NCBI RefSeq assembly: GCF_932526225.1
Contig: NC_064042.1
Location: 13,713,040-13,777,039, forward strand
Direction: 5' to 3'
Origin: Nematostella vectensis
Taxonomy: Eukaryota; Cnidaria; Anthozoa; Actiniaria; Edwardsiidae
Length of the DNA stretch: 64,000 nucleotides
Positions 46,264 to 59,443 of this stretch are shown here, in pieces; the first letter of the stretch is position 1, and every line of letters starts with the position of its first letter. The notes under the pieces were generated by a model. That model ran no database searches, was not told the origin of the DNA, and worked only from the letters and a program-made list of their open reading frames with translations. A program made the translations under genes and the position numbers.

Positions 46264-48739
46264 TCCATGTTCTCCTCTAAGTGGCCATAGACCAGGGCTG
46301 TAAGGTCCTCAACTTGGGCACAGACAGCCAGACGTATTTCTGTGCCACCTCCGTTCTTGCTGAAAACAAATGGCATTTCCTCTGAATAAATGTCTGTGAA
46401 CTTTTGGCCTTCTGCTAGCTTGCGCTGTTTCTTCTCACTGGCAATTTGCAACCCAAAGCTATTAAGCCACCTAAAATTGCATAAAAATAATGACTGTGAT
46501 GTATGAAATTAATTACAAACAATACTTAGGCTGTGTCCACACTTGGTGCACAGGCACCAGTGCCCGAGCACTAGACAAGACGGAGAAAAATGCAGGGCAC
46601 CAGCACAAAGCCTGAATTTTGGCTCAGGCACTGGGGGGTTCAGATTGAGCACCAAGTGTGAGCAAAGCCTTATTGCGGTTTTGATAAGACCCATGGAAAA
46701 GGCTTGAAAGGGGTCTTTACAGTGTTATCTCTATTAAACTGCTACTTTTCTGACACCAAACTGATATGCTATACTTCGGTACATTATTTAATAACCTCCA
46801 TTTAATAGCCACCCTCTATTATTAAGTAGTCTCTTTTTTATGCCCTGAGTGTTTTGTTACTGTATATTTAAGAACTATCTATAATGTTTGTGATAAAACC
46901 TAATCTCTACCTTTTCAACTCTCTTAATTTGTTCCAGGGTATCCCTATGTCTGCTTTCATGGCCAGCCATTGCCCTTCAGGTACTTCAATCTTCAGCCCA
47001 GCTTCTTGTGCTATGGTTTCTCTCTCCTCTTGGCCCATCCTTTGCATCTCAGCCTTTTTCTGCCTTAAGATGTCATCACGTTCACCACCACTGATTTGCT
47101 GCCTAAGTGTTTCAACTACAGAAGCTCTACGCTGCACTGTCTTACTGCTGGCAGATGCACTGTTGGTACGTGGTCGTGGAACATGGCAAATCTTCAATGG
47201 CTTAATAAGAAAGGTTAAGAGAAGGAGACCTGTCAAACGTAGCCATTGCTCAAGGCATTAAAATTATGCAATGGATTTTTTTTAGTAAAAACTGATTTTT
47301 TTACTGAAACTGTCAGGTCGAATCTGGGTAGGCCGAATGCCCCCCCTATATTTGATAATTTTTAGTATAAAGTACCACAATATGTATAAGCCCTTTGAAG
47401 TGTCACAGATGATAGAAGGTTTTTTTTCTCAAAACAATGCTATTGTATGTATGGAATAAATTAAAACTATACTATCCGTCTACTTGCCTTGCATATTGTT
47501 CCACTAGTAGGTATCTATTTATAACATGTTTGTACTCTTTCTTACATTCTAGTTATACACCCAATTCAAGTTGATTTGGACATTGGCATTGAAAAATGGA
47601 AACTACAGAATGCAAGGCACACACCACCACCACCATGAGGGGCTTGGAGTACTACATCCTCCACGCACCCCCGCATCCTCCCTCCCCTCCCCTCTGGATG
47701 AGAAAAGAACAGCGTTTAGCCCCCTTCCCCCCTCTAGAAATTCCTTGGCATTTGACCCCCAACGTCTGGATTTCCCATGGGGTAGGGGGTATGGGCAATT
47801 TCTGGATTTCTGGAACTACACAATAATATACTCACCGTGCCACCTGTAAACAAGAGAACTGGCAGAGATTGGGATACACTCAACTTCCTCTTCATTAACT
47901 GAGTACATATCCGCTCCTCGACCTGTGAGAGTGGGGTGTCTTTGCCCGCATTGAGGATTTCGCGCACAGTTGTTGTCGCAGGCTGCGCTATGTACGTAGT
48001 GTAGATTGCCTCGTGTGCGGCAAGGTTATCCAGACGATGTGGTTCCTTACATGATCTACATAAAACTTGGCATGAGGCTAGGGTGTTGCCTAAAACTCGC
48101 GGAATCTTATGAAGCACGCCGGGGGAAATGCTGGCTTTGCAAACGGGGCATCCAGATTTGTTGTATGTTTGATCTAGCCATTCGCAGATGCAAAGCACAC
48201 AGAAGTAATGGTCGCATGGAGTTGCTAGAGGCTGCGTCAGAACCTCTTTACATATAGCACAGAAAACAAAGTCGGGAGGACACACAAAGCGTTCAGTTTC
48301 TGGCATTTCGTTAATAAGAACATCGGGAATCATTTCCTTTGGTATTGACTGAATAGTCGTGGCTGTGTTGCTCTGCTCGTTTTGGGATTTACCCTTTGGT
48401 CTTCCTCTTCCTACAATCTTTTTGGGGGGCCGTCCGCCTTGCCTTTTGGCTGCAAAAATTTCGCATATTTTGCATTGTAAAGAATGCGGGCCCCAAGTAA
48501 AAAGCTTTCTAACATTGTGTTTGTCAAGGTGGGAATAGCAAGTATGGCATTCTTGTTCAGGATGGATCAGTTGGTTGTCTTTTTCGATGTTGATGCCATA
48601 GATTTGATAAAATTTTTGATTTTACAAATTCATCGTTGGTTTTCCAAAACCGATTGCTACTACTTCTTCCACTGTATTTTCCGCAAATCCTGCAGCTTTT
48701 GGTTGGGAACGCCGCATGCATCGCATCGGGATTCTCCAT
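46264..48739 (-). pseudogene. RAG1-N-terminus-like RING gene, copy A (frameshifted)
   Basis: The exon layout equals copy B: exon 1 48,739-47,838, exon 2 47,200-46,911, exon 3 46,470-46,264. One extra A in the run at about 48,609-48,612 (aaaa versus aaa in copy B) shifts the frame after VKSKI, well before the RING, so the ATG-initiated product is about 60 residues. A second reading would have to start within exon 1. RING residues, exon 2 and exon 3 are otherwise conserved. Either this is a recent pseudogene or the extra base is a sequencing error. The exon 3 end (catgga|gtaagt) is a strong donor, which is also TAA in frame, so whether the gene continues is open. Confidence 0.65.
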
Positions 48740-49697
48740 GTTAACTGCAACAACGTAAGTAATTGCAACATAAGGCGCGCGAAAACACGAGATAACCCGC
48801 GAAAAGAAATTACTTGGATCTCATTTAAAAAAATGGTACAGCAAATATTTTAATAAATCTGACACAAGGAATAAATAAACTAACCAAAAATGTCTTACCT
48901 CTATTCAAAATAAGTTGCGATGTGGGAAACTTTTCACGGTCTTTGAGCTAGTTTTCGCTGTACGAAATACTATGCTCCTTCGCCGGCTTTTGAACTTCAA
49001 TGCCGTTCACTCTCTGTTTTTCGGACTATGACTAATGGTATTTGCATTTTTGAAAACATTTGGATGCTAGTAACACATTCTGATATTTGTTTTGGTTAAT
49101 TTTGATTATGGGCGGTGTCCTCTAGCCATCTTTTTCAATGTTTACGATTTTATAATCGCCGCCATTTTGGTTGCCATAGACTCAAATTCACCTAGCAACC
49201 GGCTTTGGCCGCGCGAGAGACTAGAACCTAATGTCCACTGCGAAACAGCCGTGACGAAGAGCAAGGTAGGAACAAGAATACGAGCTCCGACTGTCAGGGG
49301 CAGGGGGTATGGATTGTTATTGTCTATGGACACAGAAAAGGGGGGGGGGGGGGTGCTGACAGAACGCAACTAACTTGTGATATTCAGGGTGAAGAGTTAG
49401 AGGAGAGGGGTGGGGAAATGCTGGTCGGCAATAGATAACAAAATGGCTATCTATATTCTTAAATGCTTTTTTACTTTACGAAGATTCAACTCCCCTCACA
49501 CTTCTCGAGTGCTCAGAGAACACGTGTTACTGTATTTTAAATTACCCCCCCAAAAATATTTTTTTTATTTCACACGCTGCGAGCATGTTCTTTAACTAAT
49601 AGATCACAGTATCTTAGCCAATCAGAGCGTGCGATTCGTAAAGAGTAGGTAGAGAGTTTTTATTTATTTTTTTATTCATCTATGAACTCAGCACTAG

Positions 49698-49997
49698 GTT
49701 TGTTCCATCCTATGGTCCAACGAGTACAAAGAGATCATTTCCGGACACGGATTGTCCCAGCACCAGCTCACTATCTGGAAATACACGTCCATGGCCCATG
49801 TGGCAGATCTTACTGGACACACGTCACGTGTTCTGTGCATGTCCATGTCTCCGGACGGCCAGTACGTGGCGTCAGCAGCAGCCGATGAGACCTTGAGGCT
49901 TTGGAAGTGCTTCGCTACACAACCCAAGCAAAAGAAGACGCACAGGGGAGGGGAGGAGCCGGTCAATCGGCTCTTGTCCTGTATGAGGGTCCGGTAG
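49698..49997 (+). CDS. orphan duplicate of the Cdc20 terminal exon (unit B)
   Basis: Intact 300-nt exon with acceptor (cactag) and stop in the same places as the real one at 41,803-42,102. It encodes the last WD40 blades and tail. Changes from the real exon: GHGF to GHGL, WKYP to WKYT, MAR to MAH and CMAM to CMSM. The GHGF and WKYP residues are conserved in human Cdc20, so this copy is drifting from the family. No other Cdc20 exon lies between, so it could only be used by splicing from exon 7 past the real last exon. Confidence 0.75.
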   Translation, partial: VCSILWSNEYKEIISGHGLSQHQLTIWKYTSMAHVADLTGHTSRVLCMSMSPDGQYVASAAADETLRLWKCFATQPKQKKTHRGGEEPVNRLLSCMRVR

Positions 49998-50784
49998 ATA
50001 GTACAGTTCTTATCGTGGAAGGAGAATGAGGGATAGGGTGGGGATGTCAGAAGTTATGCAATATTGTTTAGGGTTTAGGGGTAAATAGAACGGCGACATA
50101 CACGGGTGCCGGGCTTAAGTAAATTGGCGGTTTCTAATAAAAGCAAAGCCGTTTGTCAATGATGTCTTATAAAGAGAAAATTGGCTTTTCATAACGTCTT
50201 TAGTAGGTGGCAAAACATATACTAAGAAGGGTCAATAAATTATCTACTGTCGTACTATTCAGTGAATTGGTGGACGGTGTCATTCCAATATCTTGTACTC
50301 GAATTCTATTGATAACTTAAATATACAGAGAAATGGGAAAGCATTAATGCTTCAATGAAGCACAACGTTTAGATTTCATCTAAGAGAAGTAAGAGACACG
50401 AACGCAACGCATGAGTATTAAGTTGACATTTAAAAGCACGATTATGATTCAAAGTAATAAGCAAACTGTAGTCTTTCAGTGCGTGTTTGCATTATCAACT
50501 AGAGAGCTCTTTCTTTAGTTCCATGTTGTATTAAAGGATTTTTATTAAAATTCCGTTTCAAACATCGTGTCCTTCAGAATGTTCTATAGGAGACTTGGAC
50601 ACCTAAGTACCTGCGGTAGAAGAAAATGGGGGTTCCTATCTGCCACTAAGGACTATGAAAAACAGGATTATATGCAAGAAAATGATTGATAAGGACTATA
50701 AAATATGGTATGTAGTCTCCCTTTTATGCATGACCGAACGAAATGTCAAAAGACAATTTCCAAAGGAGGACTTTGGAAATTGTC

Positions 50785-51085
50785 ATCCGCATAACATCTC
50801 ATGCTAATGCTTCGTATTGCTAACAGCACCTTTACTACCACTATATAATCATTTAAATTCCATTAACATCAACTATGCTTGCAACCTAACTGCCACTAAC
50901 CTAATAATCTCATTTTTAATATTCATACGATTGGCTACTACCCCACAATACCTATACATATGATGTATTTGGTGTGAAGAGTGGAACCTATTAAGTTGGG
51001 ATTCCTCTATCAACAACAGTGAAGTTGCCACAAGAACTTGCTAGCCGAAATCTACTGAGATGGTTATACCACAATACAAAGCAGA
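50785..51085. mobile_element. single arm of the 332-bp foldback element (unit B)
   Basis: It matches the right arm of the element at 62,580-62,911, from cataacatctcatgctaatg to caatacaaagcag, lacking about 35 bp at its inner end. Confidence 0.85.
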
Positions 51086-51164
51086 CATTGATAGATTTAA
51101 AATGATGTTTATTCCATGCCATCATTGATCCTATGTGCTAAAAAAAACATGACAACACAGAGAT

Positions 51165-51923
51165 TTAAAATGTCATTTTGGCTATATCGACAAGTTCATT
51201 GATCTTTACTCCAGCGCACACTTCCAATCGGGGCTCCAAAACGCTTACAGCTTTCAACTCCCACGATGCCTCGCGCACCTTTTCCTCGAGCTTTTCTTCG
51301 TCTAGCCCCCACCCTGAGACTGGCGTAGTAAGGAGGAGTTTCCCACCATTACCCAGAAACCCCCGCGCACCTTTGAGGTATCTTTCTATTACGCTGTAAT
51401 TGGGATCCCATACGGTTCTCGCCAACATGTCGAGGTCTTTTTCGTCGCAATCCTCCCGAAATGCGCCTGGCTGACGGAAGAATATCATATCGAATTTCAT
51501 CCCTTTGAGGCCATCACAGTCAAAAACATCCGCTTGAATGGCTGTCACCGAGTTTTCTACACCGTGGAGGCAGGCGTTCTCAGCCACATCTTCAACGGCT
51601 GCTGGATTGATGTCCGTCGCCCAAACCTCAGCTTGTGGGACTTGAAGTGCGAATTCTATAGCGATAGCACCCATACCTGCGCCAACTTCTAGAAACTTTA
51701 GAAAGCTTTCGGTGTCGGATTTCTGCTTGAGTAACCCACGAGCCATAGACACGAGTTCGTTGACGAAGAAATTGTATTTCCATTCACCGAATACGGATCC
51801 ATCGAACACCGTAGGGCTGACTACATAGCCACGTTGATTTATCGTAACACGTTTCTTCGTTTGCGAACTTATTCGCATCTTTTCCACTGCGGCGTTTGAG
51901 TCAAAGAAAGATATTCCGTCCAT
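51165..51923 (-). CDS. class I SAM-dependent methyltransferase, tandem copy B
   Basis: 252 codons, no stops. Motifs are as in copy A: EVGAGMG, ATDINPAA, DMIFFRQPG. Replacements relative to copy A include Thr9Ser, Lys55Asn, His62Arg, Asn70Asp, Ala123Glu, and several in the last 30 residues (KAVSVLEPRLEV, KINELV). The SAM-binding core is unchanged, which suggests the protein is still under selection or the duplication is recent. Confidence 0.83.
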   Translation of the reverse strand: MDGISFFDSNAAVEKMRISSQTKKRVTINQRGYVVSPTVFDGSVFGEWKYNFFVNELVSMARGLLKQKSDTESFLKFLEVGAGMGAIAIEFALQVPQAEVWATDINPAAVEDVAENACLHGVENSVTAIQADVFDCDGLKGMKFDMIFFRQPGAFREDCDEKDLDMLARTVWDPNYSVIERYLKGARGFLGNGGKLLLTTPVSGWGLDEEKLEEKVREASWELKAVSVLEPRLEVCAGVKINELVDIAKMTF

Positions 51924-52296
51924 TGCGACTGCTTCAGCTATGGACGCTGGCTTAACAACTGAATAAAGTGTGGTTTACATCTCCACAAACTTGGGGCGCT
52001 GGTTTAACAATTGACTGAAGAATGCCATTTGGCTTATGATAATTCTTGGGTCAGTACGCAGCTCTTACAAGCTGCAATTTGATTGGGCAAATGAACAATA
52101 TCCGCACCTCGACACAAAAAACGAGAAGAATAGAGACAAAAGAACTCTTTTGCAGAACAGTATTACAAATGTGGCGTTACAGCAGGGGTGTAGCCAGGGG
52201 GGTGGCCTAAGGGGTCCGGGCCGCCCCTTTTAGCAGCAAAAAATACAGTATATGTATGAGACATTATCTGAAATACAGCGAAAAATGCCTTAAAAA

Positions 52297-52577
<281 letters not shown>

Positions 52578-52707
52578 TTTAACTGATAAACTATGGAATT
52601 CCCGGGCGGCCCCCCTTTAGCAGCCAAAAATACAGTTTATGTATGAGACATTATCTAAAATACAGCGAAAATTGCCTTAAAAGTCCCTTTTTGGACCCCT
52701 CCTGTTT

Positions 52708-53548
52708 TTGGTTAAAAGCGGGTATTCGTACCATGGCACCTGGGGAGAAGGGGGACATAAAAGGGGAATAATGGTTGTGATACGGTTAGAGGTAGGTGGC
52801 AGGGTGAGGGCGGGAGGGTCATTTTGGGGATAATGCTACGTTGAGTGGAGTTGGACTATAAGGAGTGTACAGGATAGTGATGCAATTGTTCTTACCATGG
52901 CGTATAGGGTGAATGGGAAGATTAAGGAGGAGGTAGTGGGTAGGGAGGTATAGACCGGAAAACAAAAAGGTTGATAAGGGGTAAGGTGTACACGCTGGTG
53001 GAGAAAGAAGTGAGTTAAAATATAATGAAAACAACAAAATTTCATAAATATGCACATAAATGTATAATAAATTACGGTAAATAAGGAATAGAATATTTCA
53101 TAGAGCTCTTTGAAAAATTAAGCAGTCTCACGTGTTTTCTAGTACAGGGTTTATCATCAGGAGGTAAGACCAAGTACTAGTCTTTGGTTAAAAGCGGGTA
53201 TTCGTACCATGGCACCTGGGGAGAAGGGGGACATAAAAGGGGAATAATGGTTGTGATACGGGTAGAGGTAGGTGGCAGGGGTGAGGGCGGGAGGGTCATT
53301 GTAGTACCTGGTCTTACCTTCTGATGATAAACCTTGTGCTAGAATACACGTAAGGTTGCTTTACATTTCGAAGAGCTCTAAGAAATATCCCACCTTTCCA
53401 TTTTGTAACTCTATATACTTGTTTTTGTCATCCCCATTCTTGCCATTCCACGCCATCATATATGTTCCACATTTTCCTCCCTTCCACCACCACCCACCCA
53501 CCCCAGGTGCTTTGGTACGAATACCCGCCTTCAACCGAAAACTACGCC
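52708..53548. mobile_element. foldback element, unit B
   Basis: Same nested inverted segments as 44,310-45,150, with a few substitutions. It was carried along in the segmental duplication. Confidence 0.7.
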
Positions 53549-53830
53549 GCTGTACAGGATTAAAATGTTATTCAACAGTCTAGTTTGTAGTTCGTTCTCG
53601 AACTTTTTCAACATCTTTTTCCGATAATCTTTAATTCTCCTACCTCCACAAAAACTAGATTCCAAGTTGCATGGAATTCTTGAAGTATGTGTTCAAGAAT
53701 TTTACAAATACTTCTACGGGACTGTCGACATTTATTCACTACTCTTCTGGCGAAGTCTCCGTGTATCTATGGGTCCCCAGATGTGGAGGAAGCGAGAGAA
53801 AGGACGATCGTGATTTGAAAGATTTGCGAT

Positions 53831-54272
53831 GGAATAATTTATTCATTTATCAATTTATTAATTTATCAATTTATCAATTTATCAATTTATTAATTTATTA
53901 ATTTATTAATTTATTAATTTATTAATTTATTCATCTATTAATTTATTAATTTATTAATTTATTAATTTATTAATTTATTAATTTATTAATTTATTAATTT
54001 ATTAATTTATTAATTTATTAATTTATTAATTTATTAATTTATTAATTTATTAATTTATTAATTTATTAATTTATTAATTTATTAATTTATTAATTTATTA
54101 ATTTATTAATTTATTAATTTATTAATTTATTAATTTATTAATTTATTAATTTATTAATTTATTAATTTATTAATTTATTAATTTATTAATTTATTAATTT
54201 ATTAATTTTTTAATTTTTTATTTTATTAATTTATTAATTTTTTTTATTTTTTATTTATTTATTTATTTATTT
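53831..54272. repeat. AT-only array (TTAATTTA)n, unit B
   Basis: Counterpart of 45,436-45,893 but much more regular, with a dominant 8-bp unit, indicating re-expansion after duplication. Confidence 0.94.
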
Positions 54273-54644
54273 TAACTGATAAACTATGGAATTTCAGTTG
54301 ACAGTTATAAATAATACTCGAAAATTGGCAACAGAGGTCGTTAGTTTGTAGCGGAGCCAGCGCGCCCGTAGGCCGCGCGCTGAGCTCCACAGGTATAGAA
54401 ATTGGTCATAAACTAGGCGACTCAAAATTTGTGGTCAATGACGCCACCATGCCAGGTTAGATTGTTGTATCTAGCAGTAAGCAAAATATGGTTGTTGTAG
54501 GCAACATGGGGCCACACTTCTTTAATATCATTGATCTCGGAACCATTTTTTTTTTTAAATTAGCATCTAAACAAAGAACTGTTTTTTTGTTTTTAAATGG
54601 AAAAATATTTTTAATAATGCAGAATTTTGTGGTGTGAAACTCAC

Positions 54645-57113
54645 TCCATGTTCTCCTCTAAGTGGCCATAGACCAGGGCTGTAAGGTCCTCAACTTGGGC
54701 ACAGACAGCCAGACGTATTTCTGTGCCACCTCCGGTCTTGCTAAAAACAAATGGCATTTCCTCTGAATAAATGTCTGTGAACTTTTGGCCTTCTGCTAGC
54801 TTGCGCTGTTTCTTCTCACTGGCAATTTGCAACCCAAAGCTATTAAGCCACCTACAATTGCATAAAAATAATGACTGTGATTTATGAAATTAATTACAAA
54901 CAATACTTAGGCTGTGTCCACACTTGGTGCACAGGCACCAGTGCCCGAGCACTAGACAAGACGGAGAAAAATGCAGGGCACCAGCACAAAGCCTGAATTT
55001 TGGCTCAGGCACTGGGGGGTTCAGATTGAGCACCAAGTGTGAGCAAAGCCTTATTGCGGTTTTGATAAGACCCATGGAAAAGGCTTGAAAGGGGTCTTTA
55101 CAGTGTTATCTCTATTAAACTGCTACTTTTCTGACACCAAACTGATATGCTATACTTCCGTACATTATTTAATAACCTACATTTAATAGCCACCCTCTAT
55201 TATTAAGTAGTCTCTTTTTTATGCCCTGAGTGTTTTGTTACTGTATATTTAAGAACTATCTATAATGTTTGTGATAAAACCTAATCTCTACCTTTTCAAC
55301 TCTCTTAATTTGTTCCAGGGTATCCCTATGTCTGCTTTCATGGCCAGCCCTTGCCCTTCAGGTACTTCAATCTTCAGCCCAGCTTCTTGTGCTATGGTTT
55401 CTCTCTCCTCTTGGCCCATCCTTTGCATCTCAGCCTTTTTCTGCCTTAAGATGTCATCACGTTCACCACCACTGATTTGCTGCCTAAGTGTTTCAACTAC
55501 AGAAGCTCTACGCTGCACTGTCTTACTGCTGGCAGATGAACTGTTGGTACGTGGTCGTGGAACATGGCAAATCTTCAATGGCTTAATAAGAAAGGTTAAG
55601 AGAAGGAGACCTGTCAAACGTAGCCATTGCTCAAGGCATTTAAATTATGCAATGGAATTTTTTTTAGTAAAAACTGATTTTTTTACTGAAACTGTCACGT
55701 CGAATCTGGGTAGGCCGAATGCCCCCCCTATATTTGATAATTTTTAGTATAAAGTACCACAATATGTATAAGCCCTTTGATGTGTCACAGATGATAGAAG
55801 GTTTTTTTTCTCAAAACAATGCTATTGTATGTATGGAATAAATTGAAACTATACTATCCGTCTACTTGCCTTGCATATTGTTCCACTAGTAGGTGGCTAT
55901 TTATAACATGTCTGTACTCTTTCTTACATTCTAGTTATACACCCAATTCAAGTTGATTTGGACATTGGCATTGAAAAATGGAAACTACAGAATGCAAGGC
56001 ATACACCACCACCACCATGAGGGGCCTGGAGTACTACATCCTCCACGCACCCCCCCCCCCCCCCCCTCTGGATGAGAAAAGAACAGCGTTTAGCCCCCCT
56101 TCCCCCCTCTGGAAATTCCTTGGCATTTGACCCCCAACGTCTGGATTTCCCATGGGGTAGGGGGTATGGACAATTTCTGGATTTCTGGAACTACACAATA
56201 ATATACTCACCGTGCCACCTGTAAACAAGAGAACTGGCAGAGATTGGGATACACTCAACTTCCTCTTCATTAACTGATTACATATCCGCTCCTCGACCTG
56301 TGAAAGTGGGGTGTCTTTCCCCGCATTGAGGATTTCGCGCACAGTTGTTGTCGCAGGCTGCGCTATGTACGTAGTGTAGATTGCCTCGTGTGCGGCAAGG
56401 TTATCCAGACGACGTGGTTCCTTACATGATCTACATAAAACTTGGCATGAGGCTAGGGTGTTGCCTAAAACTCGCGGAATCTTATGCAGCACGCCGGGGG
56501 AAATGCTGGCTTTGCAAACGGGGCATCCAGATTTGTTGTATGTTTGATCGAGCCATTCGCAGATGCAAAGCACACAGAAGTAATGGTCGCATGGAGTTGC
56601 TATAGGCTGCGTCAGAACCTCTTTACATATAGCACAGAAAACAAAGTCGGGAGGACACACAAAGCGTTCAGTTTCTGGCATTTCGTTAATAAGAACATCG
56701 GGAATCATTTCCTTTGGTATTGACTGAATAGTCGTGGCTGTGTTGCTCTGCTCGTTTTGGGATTTACCCTTTGGTCTTCCTCTTCCTACACCCTTTTTGG
56801 GGGGCCGTCCGCCTTGCCTTTTGGCTGCAAAAATTTCGCATATTTTGCATTGTAAAGAATGCGGGCCCCAAGTAAAAAGCTTTCTAACATTGTGTTTGTC
56901 AAGGTGGGAATAGCAAGTATGGCATTCTTGTTCAGGATGGATCAGTTGGTTGTCTTTTTCGATGTTGATGCCATAGATTTGATAAATTTTTGATTTTACA
57001 AATTCATCGTTGGTTTTCCAAAACCGATTGCTACTACTTCTTCCACTGTATTTTCCGCAAATCCTGCAGCTTTTGGTTAGGAACGCCGCATGCATCGCAT
57101 CGGGACTCTCCAT
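54645..57113 (-). CDS. RAG1-N-terminus-like RING-finger protein, copy B (intact)
   Basis: Exon 1 57,113-56,211 (301 codons), exon 2 55,581-55,292, exon 3 54,851-54,645; phases agree. Exon 1: an N-terminal zinc site (CRICG 16-20, IHPEQECHTC 58-67), two AT-hook-like GRP cores (about 101-117), and a C3HC4 RING (C160, C163, C175, H177, C180, C183, C197, C200). A Cys/His segment follows (LCRSC 226-230, H242), laid out like the zinc finger that follows the RING in RAG1. Exons 2-3 have PRPRTN, a Glu/Arg-rich helical part, PWNKLRELKRW, and VCAQVEDLTALVYGHLEENME. RAG1's RING is a ubiquitin ligase. No DDE recombinase core is found in the unit. Exon 3 ends at catgga|gtgagt, which is also an in-frame TGA, so the protein either ends here (about 466 aa) or continues in an exon not seen. 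The RAG1 relationship is inferred from domain order. Confidence 0.75.
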
Positions 57114-57199
57114 GTTAACTGCAACAACGTAAGTAATTGCAACAAAAGGCGCGCGAAAACACGAGAAAACCCGCGAAAAGAAATTACTTGGATCTCATT

Positions 57200-57600
57200 T
57201 AAAAAAATGGTACAGCAAATATTTTAATGAATCTGACACAAGGAATAAATAAAGTAACCAAAAATGTCTTACCTCTATTCAAAATAAGTTGCGATGTGGG
57301 AAACTTTTCACGGTCTTTGAGCTAGTTTTCGCTGTACGAAATACTATGCTCCTTCGCCGGCTTTTGAACTTCAATGCCGTTCACTCTCTGTTTTTAGGAC
57401 TATGACTAATGGTATTTGCATTTTTGAAAACATTTGGATGCTAGTAACACATTGTGATATTTGTTTTGGTTAATTTTGATTATGGGCGGTGTCCTCTAGC
57501 CATCTTTTTCAATGTTTACGATTTTAAAATCGTCGCCATTTTGGTTGCCATAGACTCAAATTCACCTAGCAACCGGCTTTGGCCGCGCGAGAGACTAGAA
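57200..57600 (-). promoter_or_regulatory. likely promoter region of RING gene copy B
   Basis: Upstream of the RING ATG. It contains a YY1-like site (cgccattttgg at about 57,533) next to ggttgccat and ctagcaacc half-sites. The same segment lies upstream of copy A (about 49,155), where it reads gccgccattttgg. Confidence 0.35.
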
Positions 57601-58066
57601 CCTAATGTCCACTGCGAAACAGCCGTGACGAAGAGCAAGGTAGGAACAAGAATACGAGCTCCGACTGTCAGGGGGAGGGGGTATGGATTGTTATTGTCTA
57701 TGGACACAGAAAAGGGGGGGGATGCTGACAGAACGCAACTAACTTGTGATATTCAGGGTGAAGAGTTAGAGGAGAGGGGTGGGGAAATGCTGGTCGGCAA
57801 TAGATAACAAAATGGCTATCTATATTCTTAAATGCTTTTTTACTTTACGAAGATTCAACTCCCCTCACACTTCTCGAGTGCTCAGAGAACACGTGCTACT
57901 GTATTTTAAATTACCCCCCAAAAAATATTTTTTTTATTTCACACGCTGCGAGCATGTTCTTTAACTAATAGATCACAGTATCTTAGCCAATCAGAGCGTG
58001 CGATTCGTAAAGAGTAGGTAGAGAGTTTTTATTTATTTTATTATTCATCTATGAACTCAGCACTAG

Positions 58067-58366
58067 GTTTGTTCCATCCTATGGTCCAACGAGTACAAAG
58101 AGATCATTTCCGGACACGGATTGTCCCAGCACCAGCTCACTATCTGGAAATACACGTCCATGGCCCATGTGGCAGATCTTACTGGACACACGTCACGTGT
58201 TCTGTGCATGGCCATGTCTCCGGACGGCCAGTACGTGGCGTCAGCAGCAGCCGATGAGACCTTGAGGCTTTGGAAGTGCTTCGCTAGACAACCCAAGCAA
58301 AAGAAGACGCACAGGGGAGGGGAGGAGCCGGTCAATCGGCTCTTGTCCTGTATGAGGGTCCGGTAG
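58067..58366 (+). CDS. orphan duplicate of the Cdc20 terminal exon (unit C)
   Basis: 300 nt, intact acceptor and stop. It shares the GHGL, WKYT and MAH changes with copy B but keeps CMAM, and adds FATQ to FARQ. B and C are therefore closer to each other than to the real exon. Confidence 0.75.
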   Translation, partial: VCSILWSNEYKEIISGHGLSQHQLTIWKYTSMAHVADLTGHTSRVLCMAMSPDGQYVASAAADETLRLWKCFARQPKQKKTHRGGEEPVNRLLSCMRVR

Positions 58367-59064
58367 ATAGTACAGTTCTTATCGTGGAAGGAGAATGAGG
58401 GATAGGGTGGGGATGTCAGAAGTTATGCAATATTGTTTAGGGTTAGGGGTAAATAGAACGGCGACATACACGGGTGCCGGGCTCAAGTAAATTGGCGGTT
58501 TCTAATAAAAGCAAAGCCGTTTGTCAATGATGTCTTATAAATAGAAAATTGGCTTTTCATAACGACTTTAGTAGGAGGCAAAACATATACTAAGAAGGGT
58601 CAATAAATTATCTACTGTCGTACTGTTCAGTGAATTGGTGGACGGTGTCATTCCAATATCTTGTACTCGAATTCTATTGATAAATTAAATATACAGAGAA
58701 ATGGGAAAGCATTAATGCTTCAATGAATCACAACGTTTAGATTTCATCTAAGAGAAGTAAGAGACACGAACGCAACGCATGAGTATTAAGTTGCCATTTA
58801 AAAGCACGATTATGATTCAAAGTAATAAGCAAACTGTAGTCTTTCAGTGCCTGTTTCCATTATCAACTAGAGAGCTCTTTTTTTAGGTCCATGTTGTATT
58901 AAAGGATTTTTATTAAACGTTCCGTTTCAAACTTCGTGTCCTTCAGAATGTTTTATGGGAGACTTGGACACCTAAGTGCCTGCGGTAGAAGAAAATGGGG
59001 GTTCCTATCTGCCACTAAGGACTATGAAAAACAGGATTATATGCACTATATAAAGTATCATTAA

Positions 59065-59365
59065 AATCCGCATAACATCTCATGCTAATGCTTCGTATTA
59101 CTAACAGCGCCCTTTCTACCACTATATAATCATTTAAATTACATTGACATCAACTATGCTTGCAACCTAACTGCTACTAACCTTATTATCTCATTTTTAA
59201 TATTCATACCATTGGCTACTACCCCACAATACCTATACATATGATGTATTTGGTGTGAAGGGGAACCTATTAAGTTGGGATTCCTCTATCAACAACAGTG
59301 AAGTTGCCACAAGAACTTGCTAGCCGAAATCTACTGAGATGGTTATACCACAATACAAAGCAGAC
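59065..59365. mobile_element. single arm of the 332-bp foldback element (unit C)
   Basis: It matches the right arm at 62,580-62,911, including its inner tatcattaaaatccgc, and ends at caatacaaagcag like the copy in unit B. Confidence 0.85.
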
Positions 59366-59443
59366 ATTGATAGATTTAAAATGATGTTTATTCCATGCCA
59401 TCATTGATCCTATGTGCTAAAAAAAACATGACAACACAGAGAT

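Larger units (their letters stand above)
41380..49253. repeat. segmental duplication unit A
   Basis: Unit of 7.87 kb. It starts 11 bp before the Cdc20 exon 7 donor (acgaagagc…gtaggaacaagaatacgag) and ends just before the same phrase at 49,254. It contains the real Cdc20 last exon, methyltransferase A and RING gene A. It lacks the single-arm insertion found in B and C downstream of the methyltransferase. Confidence 0.93.

Noticed and set aside
49092-49373. Diverged copy of Cdc20 exon 7 upstream of the orphan last exons
   Set aside because: Only about 11 bp before the donor are shared; the upstream frame does not encode the WD40 sequence. It is the promoter side of the RING gene.
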